Below are positions 8,477 to 16,910 of a DNA stretch of 64,000 bases, piece by piece. The stretch is from DATKZM01 sp035527975 (GTDB lineage Bacteria; Pseudomonadota; Alphaproteobacteria; JAPULJ01), in contig DATKZM010000009.1 in assembly GCA_035527975.1 (NCBI GenBank), positions 1 to 64,000 of the forward strand, given 5' to 3'. The position numbers and the translations under genes were made by a program. The notes under the pieces were generated by a model that was given only the letters and a program-made list of their open reading frames with translations, was not told the origin of the DNA and made no database searches. Each line of letters starts with the position of its first letter. Within the stretch, counting starts at the first letter, position 1.

Positions 8477-8842
8477 GCCGCGAGGCATATAAGGCGGGCG
8501 GCCGCAGACCGCAAGCCGTCCCAACCCCTAGCTACCATACGCCTGCAGGCCAGCCTGACAGGCGAGCGGTTAACAAGCCGTTTACCATGATCGGGCGGCT
8601 GCGGGCGAGGGGAAGTTACGCGATGTATTCGATCGCGCCGCCGCAGACCCTCTCCCGCCTGCGGGGGCGGGTGGACCGCCTGCAAGGGCAGGCCGGGCGA
8701 GGGCTGCCGGAGCTTAGAGCTAGGCGCGGGCGCAGAATTGGATCTACCGCAGTTGCCCTCACCCTCCCAGCGCACTGACGAGCGGCGGGGCCCTCCCGCT
8801 CCCGCAGGCGGGAGAGGGACTATGAGCTGGCTTGCATCGAAC
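8477..8842. other. Intergenic region with a palindromic repeat
   Basis: No gene is supported. From about 8652 to 8820 it holds a copy of the window-wide CCCTC-type element: CCCTCTCCCGCCTGCGGG at 8650 and, inverted, CCCGCAGGCGGGAGAGGG at 8801, with CCCTCACCCTCCCAGCG between them. It lies between the tRNA gene and the hemY stop. Confidence 0.7.
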
Positions 8843-10309
8843 TCAATCCCGGTCGGGATCGGTTGCGGCGGGATCGCCGGCCTGGGGCGGCAGGGCGAGC
8901 GCGCTCGCCGCCGGCGGTTCGCCCGCCGGCGGCCTGACGGGCTTGGGCACCTCGCGGTCGATCGCGGCGATGGCTTGCTCGGCGATGGCTTGCGCTTCGC
9001 GCGCGGGCAGCGCGCTGACCCGCGGCGGGGTGGCCCAGGCGAGCCGGTCGAAGACGCCGCAATTGGCGCAGATGGCGCTCCAATCGTCGGCGACGGCCCC
9101 GCAATGGCCGCAGACCCAGCCGGCATCCGGCTCGGCCTCGCCGGCGCGGTTGTACCAGGCGCGCGCGGTGTCGGTGGCGCCGTGCTCGGCCTCCTCGACC
9201 GCAGCCATCAGGCGGCAGATCCCGGCGGTCAGCCCGTCGGCGGAGGCCGCCTTCAGATGCCGGCGCGCCTCGCCCCACAGCCGCGCTTCCAGCGACGCTT
9301 CGGCCATGACGATATGCGTCGTTGCGTGGTCGGGCGCAAGTTTTTCCAGCTTCTCCAATGTCTTCAGGCGCTTGATCGGATCGGCCGACGGCGTGACCTC
9401 GACGTAGAGCCGGGCCAGCTTGGGATGCGGCGTGCCGGCATAGGCCTCTTCGATCACCTTGCGCGCGCGCCGGTCCTCGCCGCCGGCCTTCAGAAGGTTG
9501 GCAAAGCGGATCGCCGCTGCGGTCATCTCCGGGGCATCGGCCAGCGCCTTGCGGGCCAGCAGCAAGGCGGTCTCGTTGTCGTCATCGGCCTCGGCGAGGC
9601 GCGATTGTTCCATCAGCACGGCGGCGCGCCGGCGCTTGCCGACCTCGGTGTCGAGCACCTTGCGCCGGACCGCCTGCTTGACCGTGCCTTCGGCGGCCGC
9701 CCAATTGCCGGCCTCGACCTCGAGCGCGAAGAGCTTTTCCGAAACCCAGGGGATTTCCGGCCGAAGCATCTCGGCGCGGCGGGCGAGTTCCAGCGCACGG
9801 TCCTTGTCGCCGTCGCGCTCGGCAAGGGTGAGAAGGCCGCGCACGCCGAGAAATTCGGTCTCGCGGCGCTCGATGAGATCGGCGTAGTAGCGCCGCGCGG
9901 CGTTGTCGTCATTGTCGAGCTGGGCGGCTTGCGCGGCGAGCAGGTGGGTGAGCGCGGGCTCCTCGAGCAGATTGTCGGCGCGCCGCGCCTGGCGCTTGGC
10001 TTCGTCGGCATCGCCGGCCGCGACCGCGACCAACCCCCGCGAGAGCGCCAGATATCCATCGCGCATGCGGCGCTGACCGCGCACCCGCTTGGCGACCCGG
10101 ACGGTGGAGAAGATCGCGCGCCAGAGCCGGTAGAGCAGCGCGAACACGATCGCGAGCAGCGCGACGGCGCTGAGGATGATGCCGACCGAGGTGTCGATGC
10201 GGTAGCCCTGCCAGACGACCGAAACCTGGCCTGGATTGTCGGTGAGCCAGGCCGCGAGCGCGCTAATGACGGCCAGCAGCGCGAAAATGACGAGCGCGCG
10301 AACGATCAT
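8843..10309 (-). CDS. hemY: HemY-like TPR membrane protein
   Basis: A 488-residue inner-membrane protein of the HemY family: two N-terminal transmembrane helices (about 4-22 and 42-63) joined by the conserved GYRIDTSVG loop, followed by TPR-like helical repeats. HemY is encoded with heme genes in Proteobacteria and is thought to support late heme synthesis, perhaps as a scaffold; it is not the oxidase of the same name in Bacillus. Near the C-terminus a CGHC...CANC pair (about 416-434) forms a possible zinc ribbon or rubredoxin-like knuckle. Its ATG overlaps the stop of the mitofilin-like gene by four bases, so the two are translationally coupled at the end of a hemC-hemD-mitofilin-hemY operon. 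Confidence 0.88.
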   Translation of the reverse strand: MIVRALVIFALLAVISALAAWLTDNPGQVSVVWQGYRIDTSVGIILSAVALLAIVFALLYRLWRAIFSTVRVAKRVRGQRRMRDGYLALSRGLVAVAAGDADEAKRQARRADNLLEEPALTHLLAAQAAQLDNDDNAARRYYADLIERRETEFLGVRGLLTLAERDGDKDRALELARRAEMLRPEIPWVSEKLFALEVEAGNWAAAEGTVKQAVRRKVLDTEVGKRRRAAVLMEQSRLAEADDDNETALLLARKALADAPEMTAAAIRFANLLKAGGEDRRARKVIEEAYAGTPHPKLARLYVEVTPSADPIKRLKTLEKLEKLAPDHATTHIVMAEASLEARLWGEARRHLKAASADGLTAGICRLMAAVEEAEHGATDTARAWYNRAGEAEPDAGWVCGHCGAVADDWSAICANCGVFDRLAWATPPRVSALPAREAQAIAEQAIAAIDREVPKPVRPPAGEPPAASALALPPQAGDPAATDPDRD

Positions 10310-12063
10310 TCCGCGTCAGCCCCGGATTTAGGTGTCCCCGGTTTGGCCGCACCCGATGCCGGCGTCCCGGGCTTGGTCTTGGCGGCACCGCCGCCCGTCT
10401 TTCCGCCCGGTTCCAAGGGCGGCTTGGCGGCGCCGATGCTGGCCAGCGCGGCGCGATGCAACATGGCGACGGCGTCGATGGCGGCGAGATGCGATCGGGC
10501 CGCCGTGAGCCATGGACGCGCGGCCACGGCGGCCGGCCCATCAAGCGCGCTCAAGGTTGCCGCCGCGCCGCCGAGATCGCCGGCGCCAAGCTGCACCTCG
10601 GCGCGTGCGACGAGCGCCTCGGGGCTTTGGCCGGTGACGCCGGGGCCGGTGCGCCGCACCACCACAACGGAGCGGGCGCGGGCAATCGCCCGGTCAACCC
10701 AGTTGCCTTTTTCAGGCATGCGCGCGGCGCGCAGGATGGCAACGGCGGTGGCGGGGAAGTTGGCGCGCAGGGTCCGCGCTTGCGGAACGCCGCTTGCCGC
10801 CACGCCCTGGAGCTGCGCCATCGCCCGCACCGGCGGGTTTTTCGCCAGCGCCTGCACCGCCTCAAGCTCGTCGAGATACGCGCGGCCCGCCCGCACGGCC
10901 TCGCGAAGCTGGCCGATCGCCGCGACCAGCGAGGCCTCGCGCCCGCGCCCGGCCGCGCCGGCGGCACCGGAGGTGGCCTGTCGCTCCAGCGCGGCGAGGC
11001 GCGCGGCGAGCCCTTGGGCCACCGTCTCAAGGCGCGCGATCTCGGCCTTCAGGCTTGTCTGAAGCGCTTCGCTGCGCGTCTTGCCGGCCGCAAGGGCTTG
11101 GGCATTTGCCGCAATCTTCCCGGCGTTCTCGGCGACCACCGCGTTCGACGCGCCACTGCCCGCGCCTTCGCCGGTGGTCTTGGATAGCGCTGCGATGCGC
11201 GCGTGCAGGGCCGCGATCTCCTGGGCGATCGCCTGCAGCCGGCCTGCCGCCGGCGCCGCGGCGCCGACCCGCGTTTCCAGCGCGGCGAGATCGGCTTTGA
11301 GCGCAGCCGCGGTCTTGGCGGCTTCGGCGGCCTGCGCTTCGGCGGCCTTGAGGCGGGCGGCCTGGGCTTCGGCGGGCGCCTCGAGCGCGGCGAGTTTTTC
11401 ACCGGTGGCTTTTGCAGCGGTCTCCGCGGCGGCGGCCTTAAGGCGCGCGGCTTCAGCGGCGCGCTCGGCGGCCGCGATGCGGCTGGCAAGACCCGCCGCA
11501 TCGGAGCCGCCGCCGGCTCCGCCGAGATACCAGCCGACACCGCCGATCACGGCGGCGATGACGAGGCCCGCCAGCACGCCGATGAGCGTTGCCCGCAGGC
11601 TGGAGCCGGTGCCCCGGGTGCGCACATTGTAAGTCGGCGTCGCCTGGCCGGGCGGCGCGCTCATTTCGGCTTCGACCTCTTCAACCTCTTCAACATCGGC
11701 GACGTCACCGGCTTCGGTCGCCTGCTGCCCTGACGTGTCGGTGGCCTCGGCGTATTCCGCCGTGCCATCGTCGTGTCCAGCGCCGGCAATTTCGGCGTCG
11801 ACCGGTTCGGCGTCGACGGTCTGAAAGCCGGGCGCCATGGTGCGGCGGGGGCTGTGATGCGTGCCTTCGCTTGCGGCGGCGAGATCCGCCGCATCGACGG
11901 TGATGCTTTCGGCCTTGGCGGCGGCGAGGATGTCGGCGTGGCGCGGCTGGGGGATCGTGCCGCGCTCTTTCCAGCCCTGGACGGTGGTCACCGCGATGCC
12001 CAGCTTTGCGGCCATCGGGCGGATGCCGCCGAAGCGGGCGATGATGCGTTCGGCCTGGTTCAT
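10306..12063 (-). CDS. Mic60/mitofilin-like protein with N-terminal HTH
   Basis: A 585-residue protein. Residues 1-60 form a Cro/CI-like HTH of the type called carph-isopro (ERIIARFGGIRPMAAKLGI, then WKERGTIPQPRH). A linker rich in Glu/Asp (85-135) follows, then one transmembrane helix (about 158-180), a long Ala/Glu/Lys coiled coil (about 190-340) and a C-terminal helical region (about 400-540) that resembles mitofilin. Position between hemD and hemY is the known location of alphaproteobacterial Mic60 homologues (COG4223), which shape inner-membrane folds. The HTH fusion is unusual: the predicted topology puts a DNA-binding-like domain in the cytoplasm and the coiled coil in the periplasm. 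Confidence 0.8.
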   Translation of the reverse strand: MNQAERIIARFGGIRPMAAKLGIAVTTVQGWKERGTIPQPRHADILAAAKAESITVDAADLAAASEGTHHSPRRTMAPGFQTVDAEPVDAEIAGAGHDDGTAEYAEATDTSGQQATEAGDVADVEEVEEVEAEMSAPPGQATPTYNVRTRGTGSSLRATLIGVLAGLVIAAVIGGVGWYLGGAGGGSDAAGLASRIAAAERAAEAARLKAAAAETAAKATGEKLAALEAPAEAQAARLKAAEAQAAEAAKTAAALKADLAALETRVGAAAPAAGRLQAIAQEIAALHARIAALSKTTGEGAGSGASNAVVAENAGKIAANAQALAAGKTRSEALQTSLKAEIARLETVAQGLAARLAALERQATSGAAGAAGRGREASLVAAIGQLREAVRAGRAYLDELEAVQALAKNPPVRAMAQLQGVAASGVPQARTLRANFPATAVAILRAARMPEKGNWVDRAIARARSVVVVRRTGPGVTGQSPEALVARAEVQLGAGDLGGAAATLSALDGPAAVAARPWLTAARSHLAAIDAVAMLHRAALASIGAAKPPLEPGGKTGGGAAKTKPGTPASGAAKPGTPKSGADAE

Positions 12064-12138
12064 GCTGGTGTCACCTCAAGGGGCGTCCCCGGCGCGCCGG
12101 TTTGATTGTTGGCTCGATTGGTCTTTTGTACCGATGGT

Positions 12139-12864
12139 CTAACGGGCTTCGGCGCGCATGTCGGCTGCGATCCGTTCCAGCAGTGCGGCCTGCGTTGGTT
12201 CCGCCGCGATGCGTACGTCTTTCCATTGTACGCCTCTGGCAATCTCGGCAACCGCCGCGCTCAGGCAGTAAGCGTACAGGTTTCCAAGGGCGCCTGGCAG
12301 CCCCGCACTTGTCACCAGAGTAACAAAGGATTGCGCGGTCCGGGGAGAAAAAAACAAGACGCCGTCCAGTTCGCGGCCGACAATCGCGCGGCGCGCATCT
12401 TCGGGTAGCGTACGTATAAATTGCGCGCGGTAGAAGGTCTGGCGGCGAACCTCGAAGCCCCGCGCTTCAAGATCTTGTTTGAGCGGGCCGGCGACATCGT
12501 GTCCGGCCGGATGAAGCAGCGCGCCCGCCTTTGCGTCGAGCTGCCGGGCCGCCAGCGCCGCGAGGTCGTCCGTATCGCCGTCGGCGCTCTCGATGTCGGC
12601 GAAGCCGGCCTGCGCGGCGGCACGCGCGGTGGCGTCACCAACGGCGAGGACGGGCAGATTGCGTACCCCCGATTGGTCGGCGAAAGCGCGCACACCGTTT
12701 GCGCTGGTGAAGAGGAGCGCCTGGATGCCGCCGAGGTCGACGCTGACGCCGGCTTCGGGTTCGATCGTCATCACCGGGGCCAGCACAGCCGCAGCGCCGA
12801 TCTGGCGCAGCGCCTGGGCGAGCGCGTCGGCGTCCTCGCGCGGCCTGGTGACGAGGAGCCGCAT
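12139..12864 (-). CDS. hemD: Uroporphyrinogen-III synthase
   Basis: Cyclises hydroxymethylbilane to uroporphyrinogen III with inversion of ring D, in the cytoplasm. At 241 residues it has family length. The start MRLLVTRPREDADALA is the classic HemD opening; Ser/Thr-rich FTSANGVRAF near 57-66 and DGVLFFSPRTAQSF near 165-178 are the conserved cleft segments. A longer frame exists upstream to 13011 but overlaps hemC and lacks homology, so Met 12864 is preferred. It begins 10 bp after the hemC stop, in the same operon. Confidence 0.92.
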   Translation of the reverse strand: MRLLVTRPREDADALAQALRQIGAAAVLAPVMTIEPEAGVSVDLGGIQALLFTSANGVRAFADQSGVRNLPVLAVGDATARAAAQAGFADIESADGDTDDLAALAARQLDAKAGALLHPAGHDVAGPLKQDLEARGFEVRRQTFYRAQFIRTLPEDARRAIVGRELDGVLFFSPRTAQSFVTLVTSAGLPGALGNLYAYCLSAAVAEIARGVQWKDVRIAAEPTQAALLERIAADMRAEAR

Positions 12865-12874
12865 CGCCGTCCCC

Positions 12875-13840
12875 TCAATCGTCGGTGTCGAAAAAACCGG
12901 GACCGCCCAGCGCGCGCAGCGCCGCGCCGGCCGCTGCGCCGATGGCCTCGGCGTCCTGCGTCCGGCCATCCCGGCGGTCGCGATGCAGTACGCTGCCGTC
13001 AGGCATCGCAATCAGCGCTTCCAGCGAAAGCGCCGCGCCCGCGAGGGTGGCGAGCGCGGCAATCGGCGTGCGGCACGAGCCGTCGAGCGCCGCCAGCAGC
13101 GCGCGTTCTGCCGCGACGGCCCGGGCGGTCGGCAAATGCTCGAGCGCGGCAAGGCAGGCGCGGGTTGTCTCGTCATCGGCCCGGCACTCAAGGCCGATTG
13201 CGCCCTGCGCCACTGCCGGCAGCATCTCCGCAACCGGGATCGCGCGGGCCTCGTACTCGGTCATGCCGAGCCGGCGCAGACCGGCCAGCGCCAGGATCGT
13301 CGCATCGACCTCGCCGGCTTCGAGCTTGGCGATCCGGGTATTCACATTGCCGCGAAACGGCACCACTTTGAGGTCGGGCCGGGCGGCGAGGATCTGCGCG
13401 CCGCGGCGCAGCGAGGCGGTGCCGACAACGGCACCCTCGGGCAAATCGGATATGCTCGTCGCCGATTTCGCCAGCAGGACGTCGCGCGGGTCCTCGCGTT
13501 CCAGGGTGGCGGCGATGAGGAGGCCCTCGGGCAGATGCGTTTCGAGGTCCTTCATCGAATGCACCGCAAGGTCGATGCGGCCGTCGAGCAGCGCCTCCTC
13601 GATCTCCTTGGTGAAAAGCCCCTTGCCGCCGATCTCGGCGAGCGGGCGGTCCTGCACAAGGTCGCCGGTCGTCTTGATCACGGTGATCCCGATCGCATCG
13701 GGTGCGGCAAGATCCGGATGGACGGCGCGCAGGCGGGCTGCGACCAAATTGGCCTGTGCAAGCGCGAGATCGCTGCCGCGCGTGCCGATCGTCAGGCGGG
13801 ACGGTTTGTCTGACAGCGTGTCTGGCGGGGTGCCTGGCAT
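12875..13840 (-). CDS. hemC: Porphobilinogen deaminase (hydroxymethylbilane synthase)
   Basis: Polymerises four porphobilinogens to hydroxymethylbilane. The 321-residue protein shows RLTIGTRGSDLALAQA, DLAVHSMKDLET (catalytic Asp/Lys region), VVPFRGNVNTRIAKL and the dipyrromethane cofactor Cys in LDGSCRTPIAALA. I set the start at ATG 13840 (MPGTPPDTLSD) because the open frame continues far upstream only as an antisense shadow of tsaD. First gene of the heme operon; the divergent tsaD side starts 57 bp away, so a bidirectional promoter probably lies between 13841 and 13897. Confidence 0.95.
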   Translation of the reverse strand: MPGTPPDTLSDKPSRLTIGTRGSDLALAQANLVAARLRAVHPDLAAPDAIGITVIKTTGDLVQDRPLAEIGGKGLFTKEIEEALLDGRIDLAVHSMKDLETHLPEGLLIAATLEREDPRDVLLAKSATSISDLPEGAVVGTASLRRGAQILAARPDLKVVPFRGNVNTRIAKLEAGEVDATILALAGLRRLGMTEYEARAIPVAEMLPAVAQGAIGLECRADDETTRACLAALEHLPTARAVAAERALLAALDGSCRTPIAALATLAGAALSLEALIAMPDGSVLHRDRRDGRTQDAEAIGAAAGAALRALGGPGFFDTDD

Positions 13841-13897
13841 GGGGCTTGCTCTTAGCGGCTTGTCGGCCGAATGAAAAGAGACTAGGGGAAGACGGTG

Positions 13898-14077
13898 ATG
13901 GCCACGCGTCGGGTCAAAAAGCATAAGCGCAAACTGTCCAAGCCGCGCGACCCCTTTTGGCGGCTGCGCCGCATGCTGGGCGAGAAGCGCGCCAAGAGCC
14001 GCAAGGCCTACGATCGCGCCAAATCGAAGCTCGACGAGCGGAACGCGGCTGGGCACGCGGCCAAGGAAGAGGACTGA
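13898..14077 (+). CDS. Small basic protein upstream of tsaD
   Basis: A 59-residue, strongly basic protein (MATRRVKKHKRKLSKPRD... with further Lys/Arg along its length), predicted helical and cytoplasmic. AGGGGAA at 13884-13890 is well placed for ATG 13898; a GTG one codon earlier is less well spaced. It ends three bases before the tsaD start, suggesting coupling. The composition resembles small ribosome- or nucleic-acid-binding proteins, but no family is recognised. Confidence 0.6.
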   Translation: MATRRVKKHKRKLSKPRDPFWRLRRMLGEKRAKSRKAYDRAKSKLDERNAAGHAAKEED

Positions 14078-14080
14078 GCG

Positions 14081-15142
14081 TTGGCGAATCCGGTAACGGT
14101 GCTCGGCATCGAGACGAGCTGCGATGAGACCGCCGCCGCCGTGGTTCGCAGTGACCGCACGATCCTGGCCGAACGTTTGCTGACCCAGCTGGACGAGCAC
14201 GCGCCTTACGGCGGCGTCGTACCGGAGATCGCGGCGCGCGCGCATCTCAGCCATCTCGACGGCCTGATCGGCGCCGCAATGACGGCGGCCGGCCTTGGAT
14301 TTGCCGACCTCGATGCCATCGCCGCGACCGGCGGGCCGGGGCTGATCGGCGGGGTCATGGTCGGCGTGACCACGGCCAAGGCGATCGCCGCGGTTCACGA
14401 TCTGCCGTTCCTGGCGGTGAACCACCTGGAAGGACATGCGCTGTCGGTGCGGCTGGTCGACGCGGAGGCGGCGTTCCCCTATCTGCTGCTGCTGGTCTCC
14501 GGCGGGCATTGCCAGCTTCTGGCGGTGGAGGGCGTCGGGCGCTATCGGCGGCTCGGCGGCACCCTCGACGATGCGGTCGGCGAATCCTTTGACAAGGTGG
14601 CCAAGATGCTGGGGCTGGGATATCCGGGCGGCCCGGCGCTGGAGCGCGCGGCCAGGGACGGCGATCCGGCGCGCTTTCGGCTGCCGCGGCCGATGGCGGG
14701 ACGGCCGGGCTGCGATTTTTCCTTCTCCGGCCTCAAGACCGCGGTGCGCCAGGCCGCCGAGGGCTTGCCCGCGGGAGACTTCGAAACGGGTGATCTGGCC
14801 GATCTCGCGGCGAGTTTCCAGGCCGCGGTGGTCGACGTGCTTGCCGACCGTAGCGCTGCCGCGATCGAGACCTTCGGGCGCACCTTCAAGCGCGGCAATA
14901 ATAGGTCGCCCGCCTTCGTGGTCGCCGGCGGGGTCGCGGCGAACAAGGCGGTGCGCGCGCGGCTTGAAACGCTGGCGGGCGAGCATGGTTTCCATTTCGT
15001 GGCGCCGCCGGCCGCCCTTTGCACTGACAATGCGGCGATGATCGCCTGGGCCGGCATCGAGCGCCTCGCGCTTGGGCTCACCGATCGGTTCGATTTCAAG
15101 CCACGTCCGCGCTGGCCGCTCGACGAGCTCACGCACGCCTGA
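14081..15142 (+). CDS. tsaD: tRNA N6-adenosine threonylcarbamoyltransferase
   Basis: Catalytic subunit that transfers threonylcarbamoyl to A37 of ANN-decoding tRNAs. The 353-residue protein starts with VLGIETSCDETAAAVV (ATP-binding ASKHA fold). It has the metal-binding HLEGHALS (residues 115-122), GGTLDDAVGESFDKVAKMLG, FSFSGLKTAVRQ and a C-terminal CTDNAAMIAWAG. The start is TTG at 14081. Divergence from hemC is a common alphaproteobacterial arrangement, but the usual downstream gpsA neighbour is absent here. Confidence 0.95.
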   Translation: MANPVTVLGIETSCDETAAAVVRSDRTILAERLLTQLDEHAPYGGVVPEIAARAHLSHLDGLIGAAMTAAGLGFADLDAIAATGGPGLIGGVMVGVTTAKAIAAVHDLPFLAVNHLEGHALSVRLVDAEAAFPYLLLLVSGGHCQLLAVEGVGRYRRLGGTLDDAVGESFDKVAKMLGLGYPGGPALERAARDGDPARFRLPRPMAGRPGCDFSFSGLKTAVRQAAEGLPAGDFETGDLADLAASFQAAVVDVLADRSAAAIETFGRTFKRGNNRSPAFVVAGGVAANKAVRARLETLAGEHGFHFVAPPAALCTDNAAMIAWAGIERLALGLTDRFDFKPRPRWPLDELTHA

Positions 15143-15479
15143 GGTGTCTTCGGCGCCAATTTGCTGAAGACTTATGCACTGAAACACCTTCGGTGCCGGA
15201 TTGCCAAAGCCTTACATACTGAAACACCTTCGGTGTTTCAGCCCCTCACCCTAACCCTCTCCCTCAAGGGGAGAGGGAATGAGACCGAGCGCATCTTTTC
15301 CCCTCTCCCCTTGAGGGAGAGGGAGGGGCCCGTCGCGTTGGCGATGGGAGGGTGAGGGGGCTGACGTCGCAAGCGCGGGCGCGGAAAGCTGATAGACCGC
15401 CTGCGCCTCTTTCCCTCACTGGTGCCGCCGGCCATGATGGCGGCAGAAATCGCAACCCGTCGCAAGGGAGGAAAGACCA
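15143..15479. repeat. tsaD-downstream hairpin and CCCTC-type palindromic repeat
   Basis: CTGAAACACCTTCGGTGTTT followed by CAG (15219-15241) is a perfect 9 bp hairpin with a CTTCG loop; a partial copy (CTGAAACACCTTCGGTGCC) lies at 15179. From 15242 to 15362 follows a CCCTCACCCTAACCCTCTCC element with its inverted partner ending GGGAGGGTGAGG. The region probably ends tsaD transcription. No gene is seen; GGGAGGAAAG precedes the next start. Confidence 0.75.
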
Positions 15480-15869
15480 ATGGACAAGGCCCTGCTGGAA
15501 ACCGGTCACAAGATCAGGCGCGAGGTGCTGGGCGCCGAGCATGTCGAGCGCGCGACCGCAAACCTGGATGCGTTCACCCGGCGCTTTCAGGAGTTCATGA
15601 CCGAATATTGCTGGGGCGGTGTGTGGAGCCAGCCGGTGCTCGACCGCAAACAGCGCAGCCTCAACAACCTCTGCATCCTCTCCGCGCTCAACCGGCCCGA
15701 GGAATTCAAGGCGCATGTGCGCGGGGCGATCAACAATGGCTGTTCGGTCGACGAGATCTCCGAGACGCTGATCCAGGTGACGGTGTATGTCGGCGTGCCC
15801 GCCGGCGTGAACGCCTTCAAGCTGGCTTCGGAGGTGTTCAAGGCCGAAGGCGTGGCGGTGCCGGACTGA
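15480..15869 (+). CDS. Carboxymuconolactone decarboxylase family protein (PcaC-like)
   Basis: A 129-residue protein of the AhpD/CMD fold. MDKALLETGHKIRREVLGAEHVE and RSLNNLCILSALNRPEEFKAHVRGA are typical of 4-carboxymuconolactone decarboxylase (PcaC), which acts in the protocatechuate branch of the beta-ketoadipate pathway. The redox CxxC of AhpD is absent, favouring the decarboxylase subgroup. The rest of the pca pathway is not in the window, although a PcaD-like hydrolase lies at 37088, so the true substrate may differ. GGGAGGAAAGACC supplies the ribosome binding site. It precedes the IclR regulator by about 150 bp. Confidence 0.85.
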   Translation: MDKALLETGHKIRREVLGAEHVERATANLDAFTRRFQEFMTEYCWGGVWSQPVLDRKQRSLNNLCILSALNRPEEFKAHVRGAINNGCSVDEISETLIQVTVYVGVPAGVNAFKLASEVFKAEGVAVPD

Positions 15870-16020
15870 GCGCGAGCCCCGCAGCCGCCCAGCCATTGGC
15901 TTTTGGGGATTAGTTTCGATCTGCGAAATTGGATTTCGCAAAGATTGACGCTGCCCGGCCGGCACGCCAGAGTCGTGTAACGGGCTGTTGGTTGGGGTTT
16001 TCGCCCCGAGGAGGAGCGGC

Positions 16021-16902
16021 TTGGCGACACGCGCGTCAAAGACGGGCGATAGCGGCGCAGCGCCCGGGTCATTCGCAAAGATCACCGGCGCAAAGATCAC
16101 CGGCGCAAAGATCACCGGTGCGGGCAAGCCTGCGGCGGGCGTCAAAGATCGTCAGTTCGTGACCGCATTGGCGCGCGGGCTGGAAGTCTTGCGCGCCTTT
16201 CAGGAAGGCGGACCCCTCGGAAACCAGGAAATTGCCCGGCGTACGGGCCTGCCCAAGCCGACGGTTTCGCGGCTCACCCACACGTTGAAGCAACTTGGCT
16301 ACATCGTGCATGACGAACGGCTGGCCAAGTATCGGACCGGGCCGGGCGTACTGGCGCTGGGTCAGTCGACGCTTGCCAACACGACCCTGCTGCGCGTCGC
16401 GCGCCCCTACATGCAGGAATTGTGCGAGCATTCCGGCGCCAGCGTGGCGCTCGGCACGCGCGACCGGTTGGAGATGGTGTATTTCGAGAATATCCTCGGC
16501 AAATCGGCGACCGCGTTGCGTCTCGATGTCGGCGCGCGGCTGCCGATCGGCGTGACGGCAATGGGGCGCACATATCTAGCAGCGCTTCCAAGCGGCGAGC
16601 GCGCCTATCTGATGAAGCATCTGGAGACATTGCATCGGGCACGCTGGCCGGGCATCCGCGATGCCATCGAGGCGGCGGTGGTGCAGTACGAGGAACGGGG
16701 TTTCTGTCTCGCTGCGGGCGAGTGGCAACGCGAGGTGGCGGCGGTCGGCGCGCCGATCCTGGCGCCGGGCGGCCTTGGCCTCGTGGTCTTGACCTGCGGG
16801 GCGCCGTCCTTTGTGATCGGCCGCGCGAAGCTGACCCGCGAGGTCGGCCCGCACCTGGTCCATATTGCCGATGTCATCCAAGCCGAGTTGCAAAATGCCT
16901 GA
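16021..16902 (+). CDS. IclR-family transcriptional regulator
   Basis: A 293-residue regulator: winged HTH around residues 40-100 (LARGLEVLRAFQEGG, then EIARRTGLPKPTVSRLTHTL) and a C-terminal effector-binding domain (GVTAMGRTYLAALPSGERA, RGFCLAAGEWQREVAAVGAP). IclR proteins often control aromatic or acyl-CoA catabolism, matching the neighbours. I chose TTG 16021 with GAGGAGGAG just upstream; a longer frame from 15988 adds a non-conserved segment. The N-terminal tail contains three exact KITGA units encoded by a 15 bp tandem repeat. It ends 8 bp before the acyl-CoA dehydrogenase start. Confidence 0.88.
   Translation: MATRASKTGDSGAAPGSFAKITGAKITGAKITGAGKPAAGVKDRQFVTALARGLEVLRAFQEGGPLGNQEIARRTGLPKPTVSRLTHTLKQLGYIVHDERLAKYRTGPGVLALGQSTLANTTLLRVARPYMQELCEHSGASVALGTRDRLEMVYFENILGKSATALRLDVGARLPIGVTAMGRTYLAALPSGERAYLMKHLETLHRARWPGIRDAIEAAVVQYEERGFCLAAGEWQREVAAVGAPILAPGGLGLVVLTCGAPSFVIGRAKLTREVGPHLVHIADVIQAELQNA
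16075..16119 (+). repeat. 15 bp tandem repeat inside the IclR gene
   Basis: GCAAAGATCACCGGC occurs three times head to tail with one base difference in the last unit. It encodes KITGA repeats in the non-conserved N-terminal tail, so copy-number change keeps the frame. Confidence 0.9.
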
Positions 16903-16910
16903 CACACCAA

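Noticed and set aside
8738..11062. 774-codon open frame on the plus strand across hemY and the mitofilin-like gene
   Set aside because: It is antisense to two well-supported genes, has Arg/Ala/Gly-biased composition and no motifs; long antisense frames are expected at this GC content.
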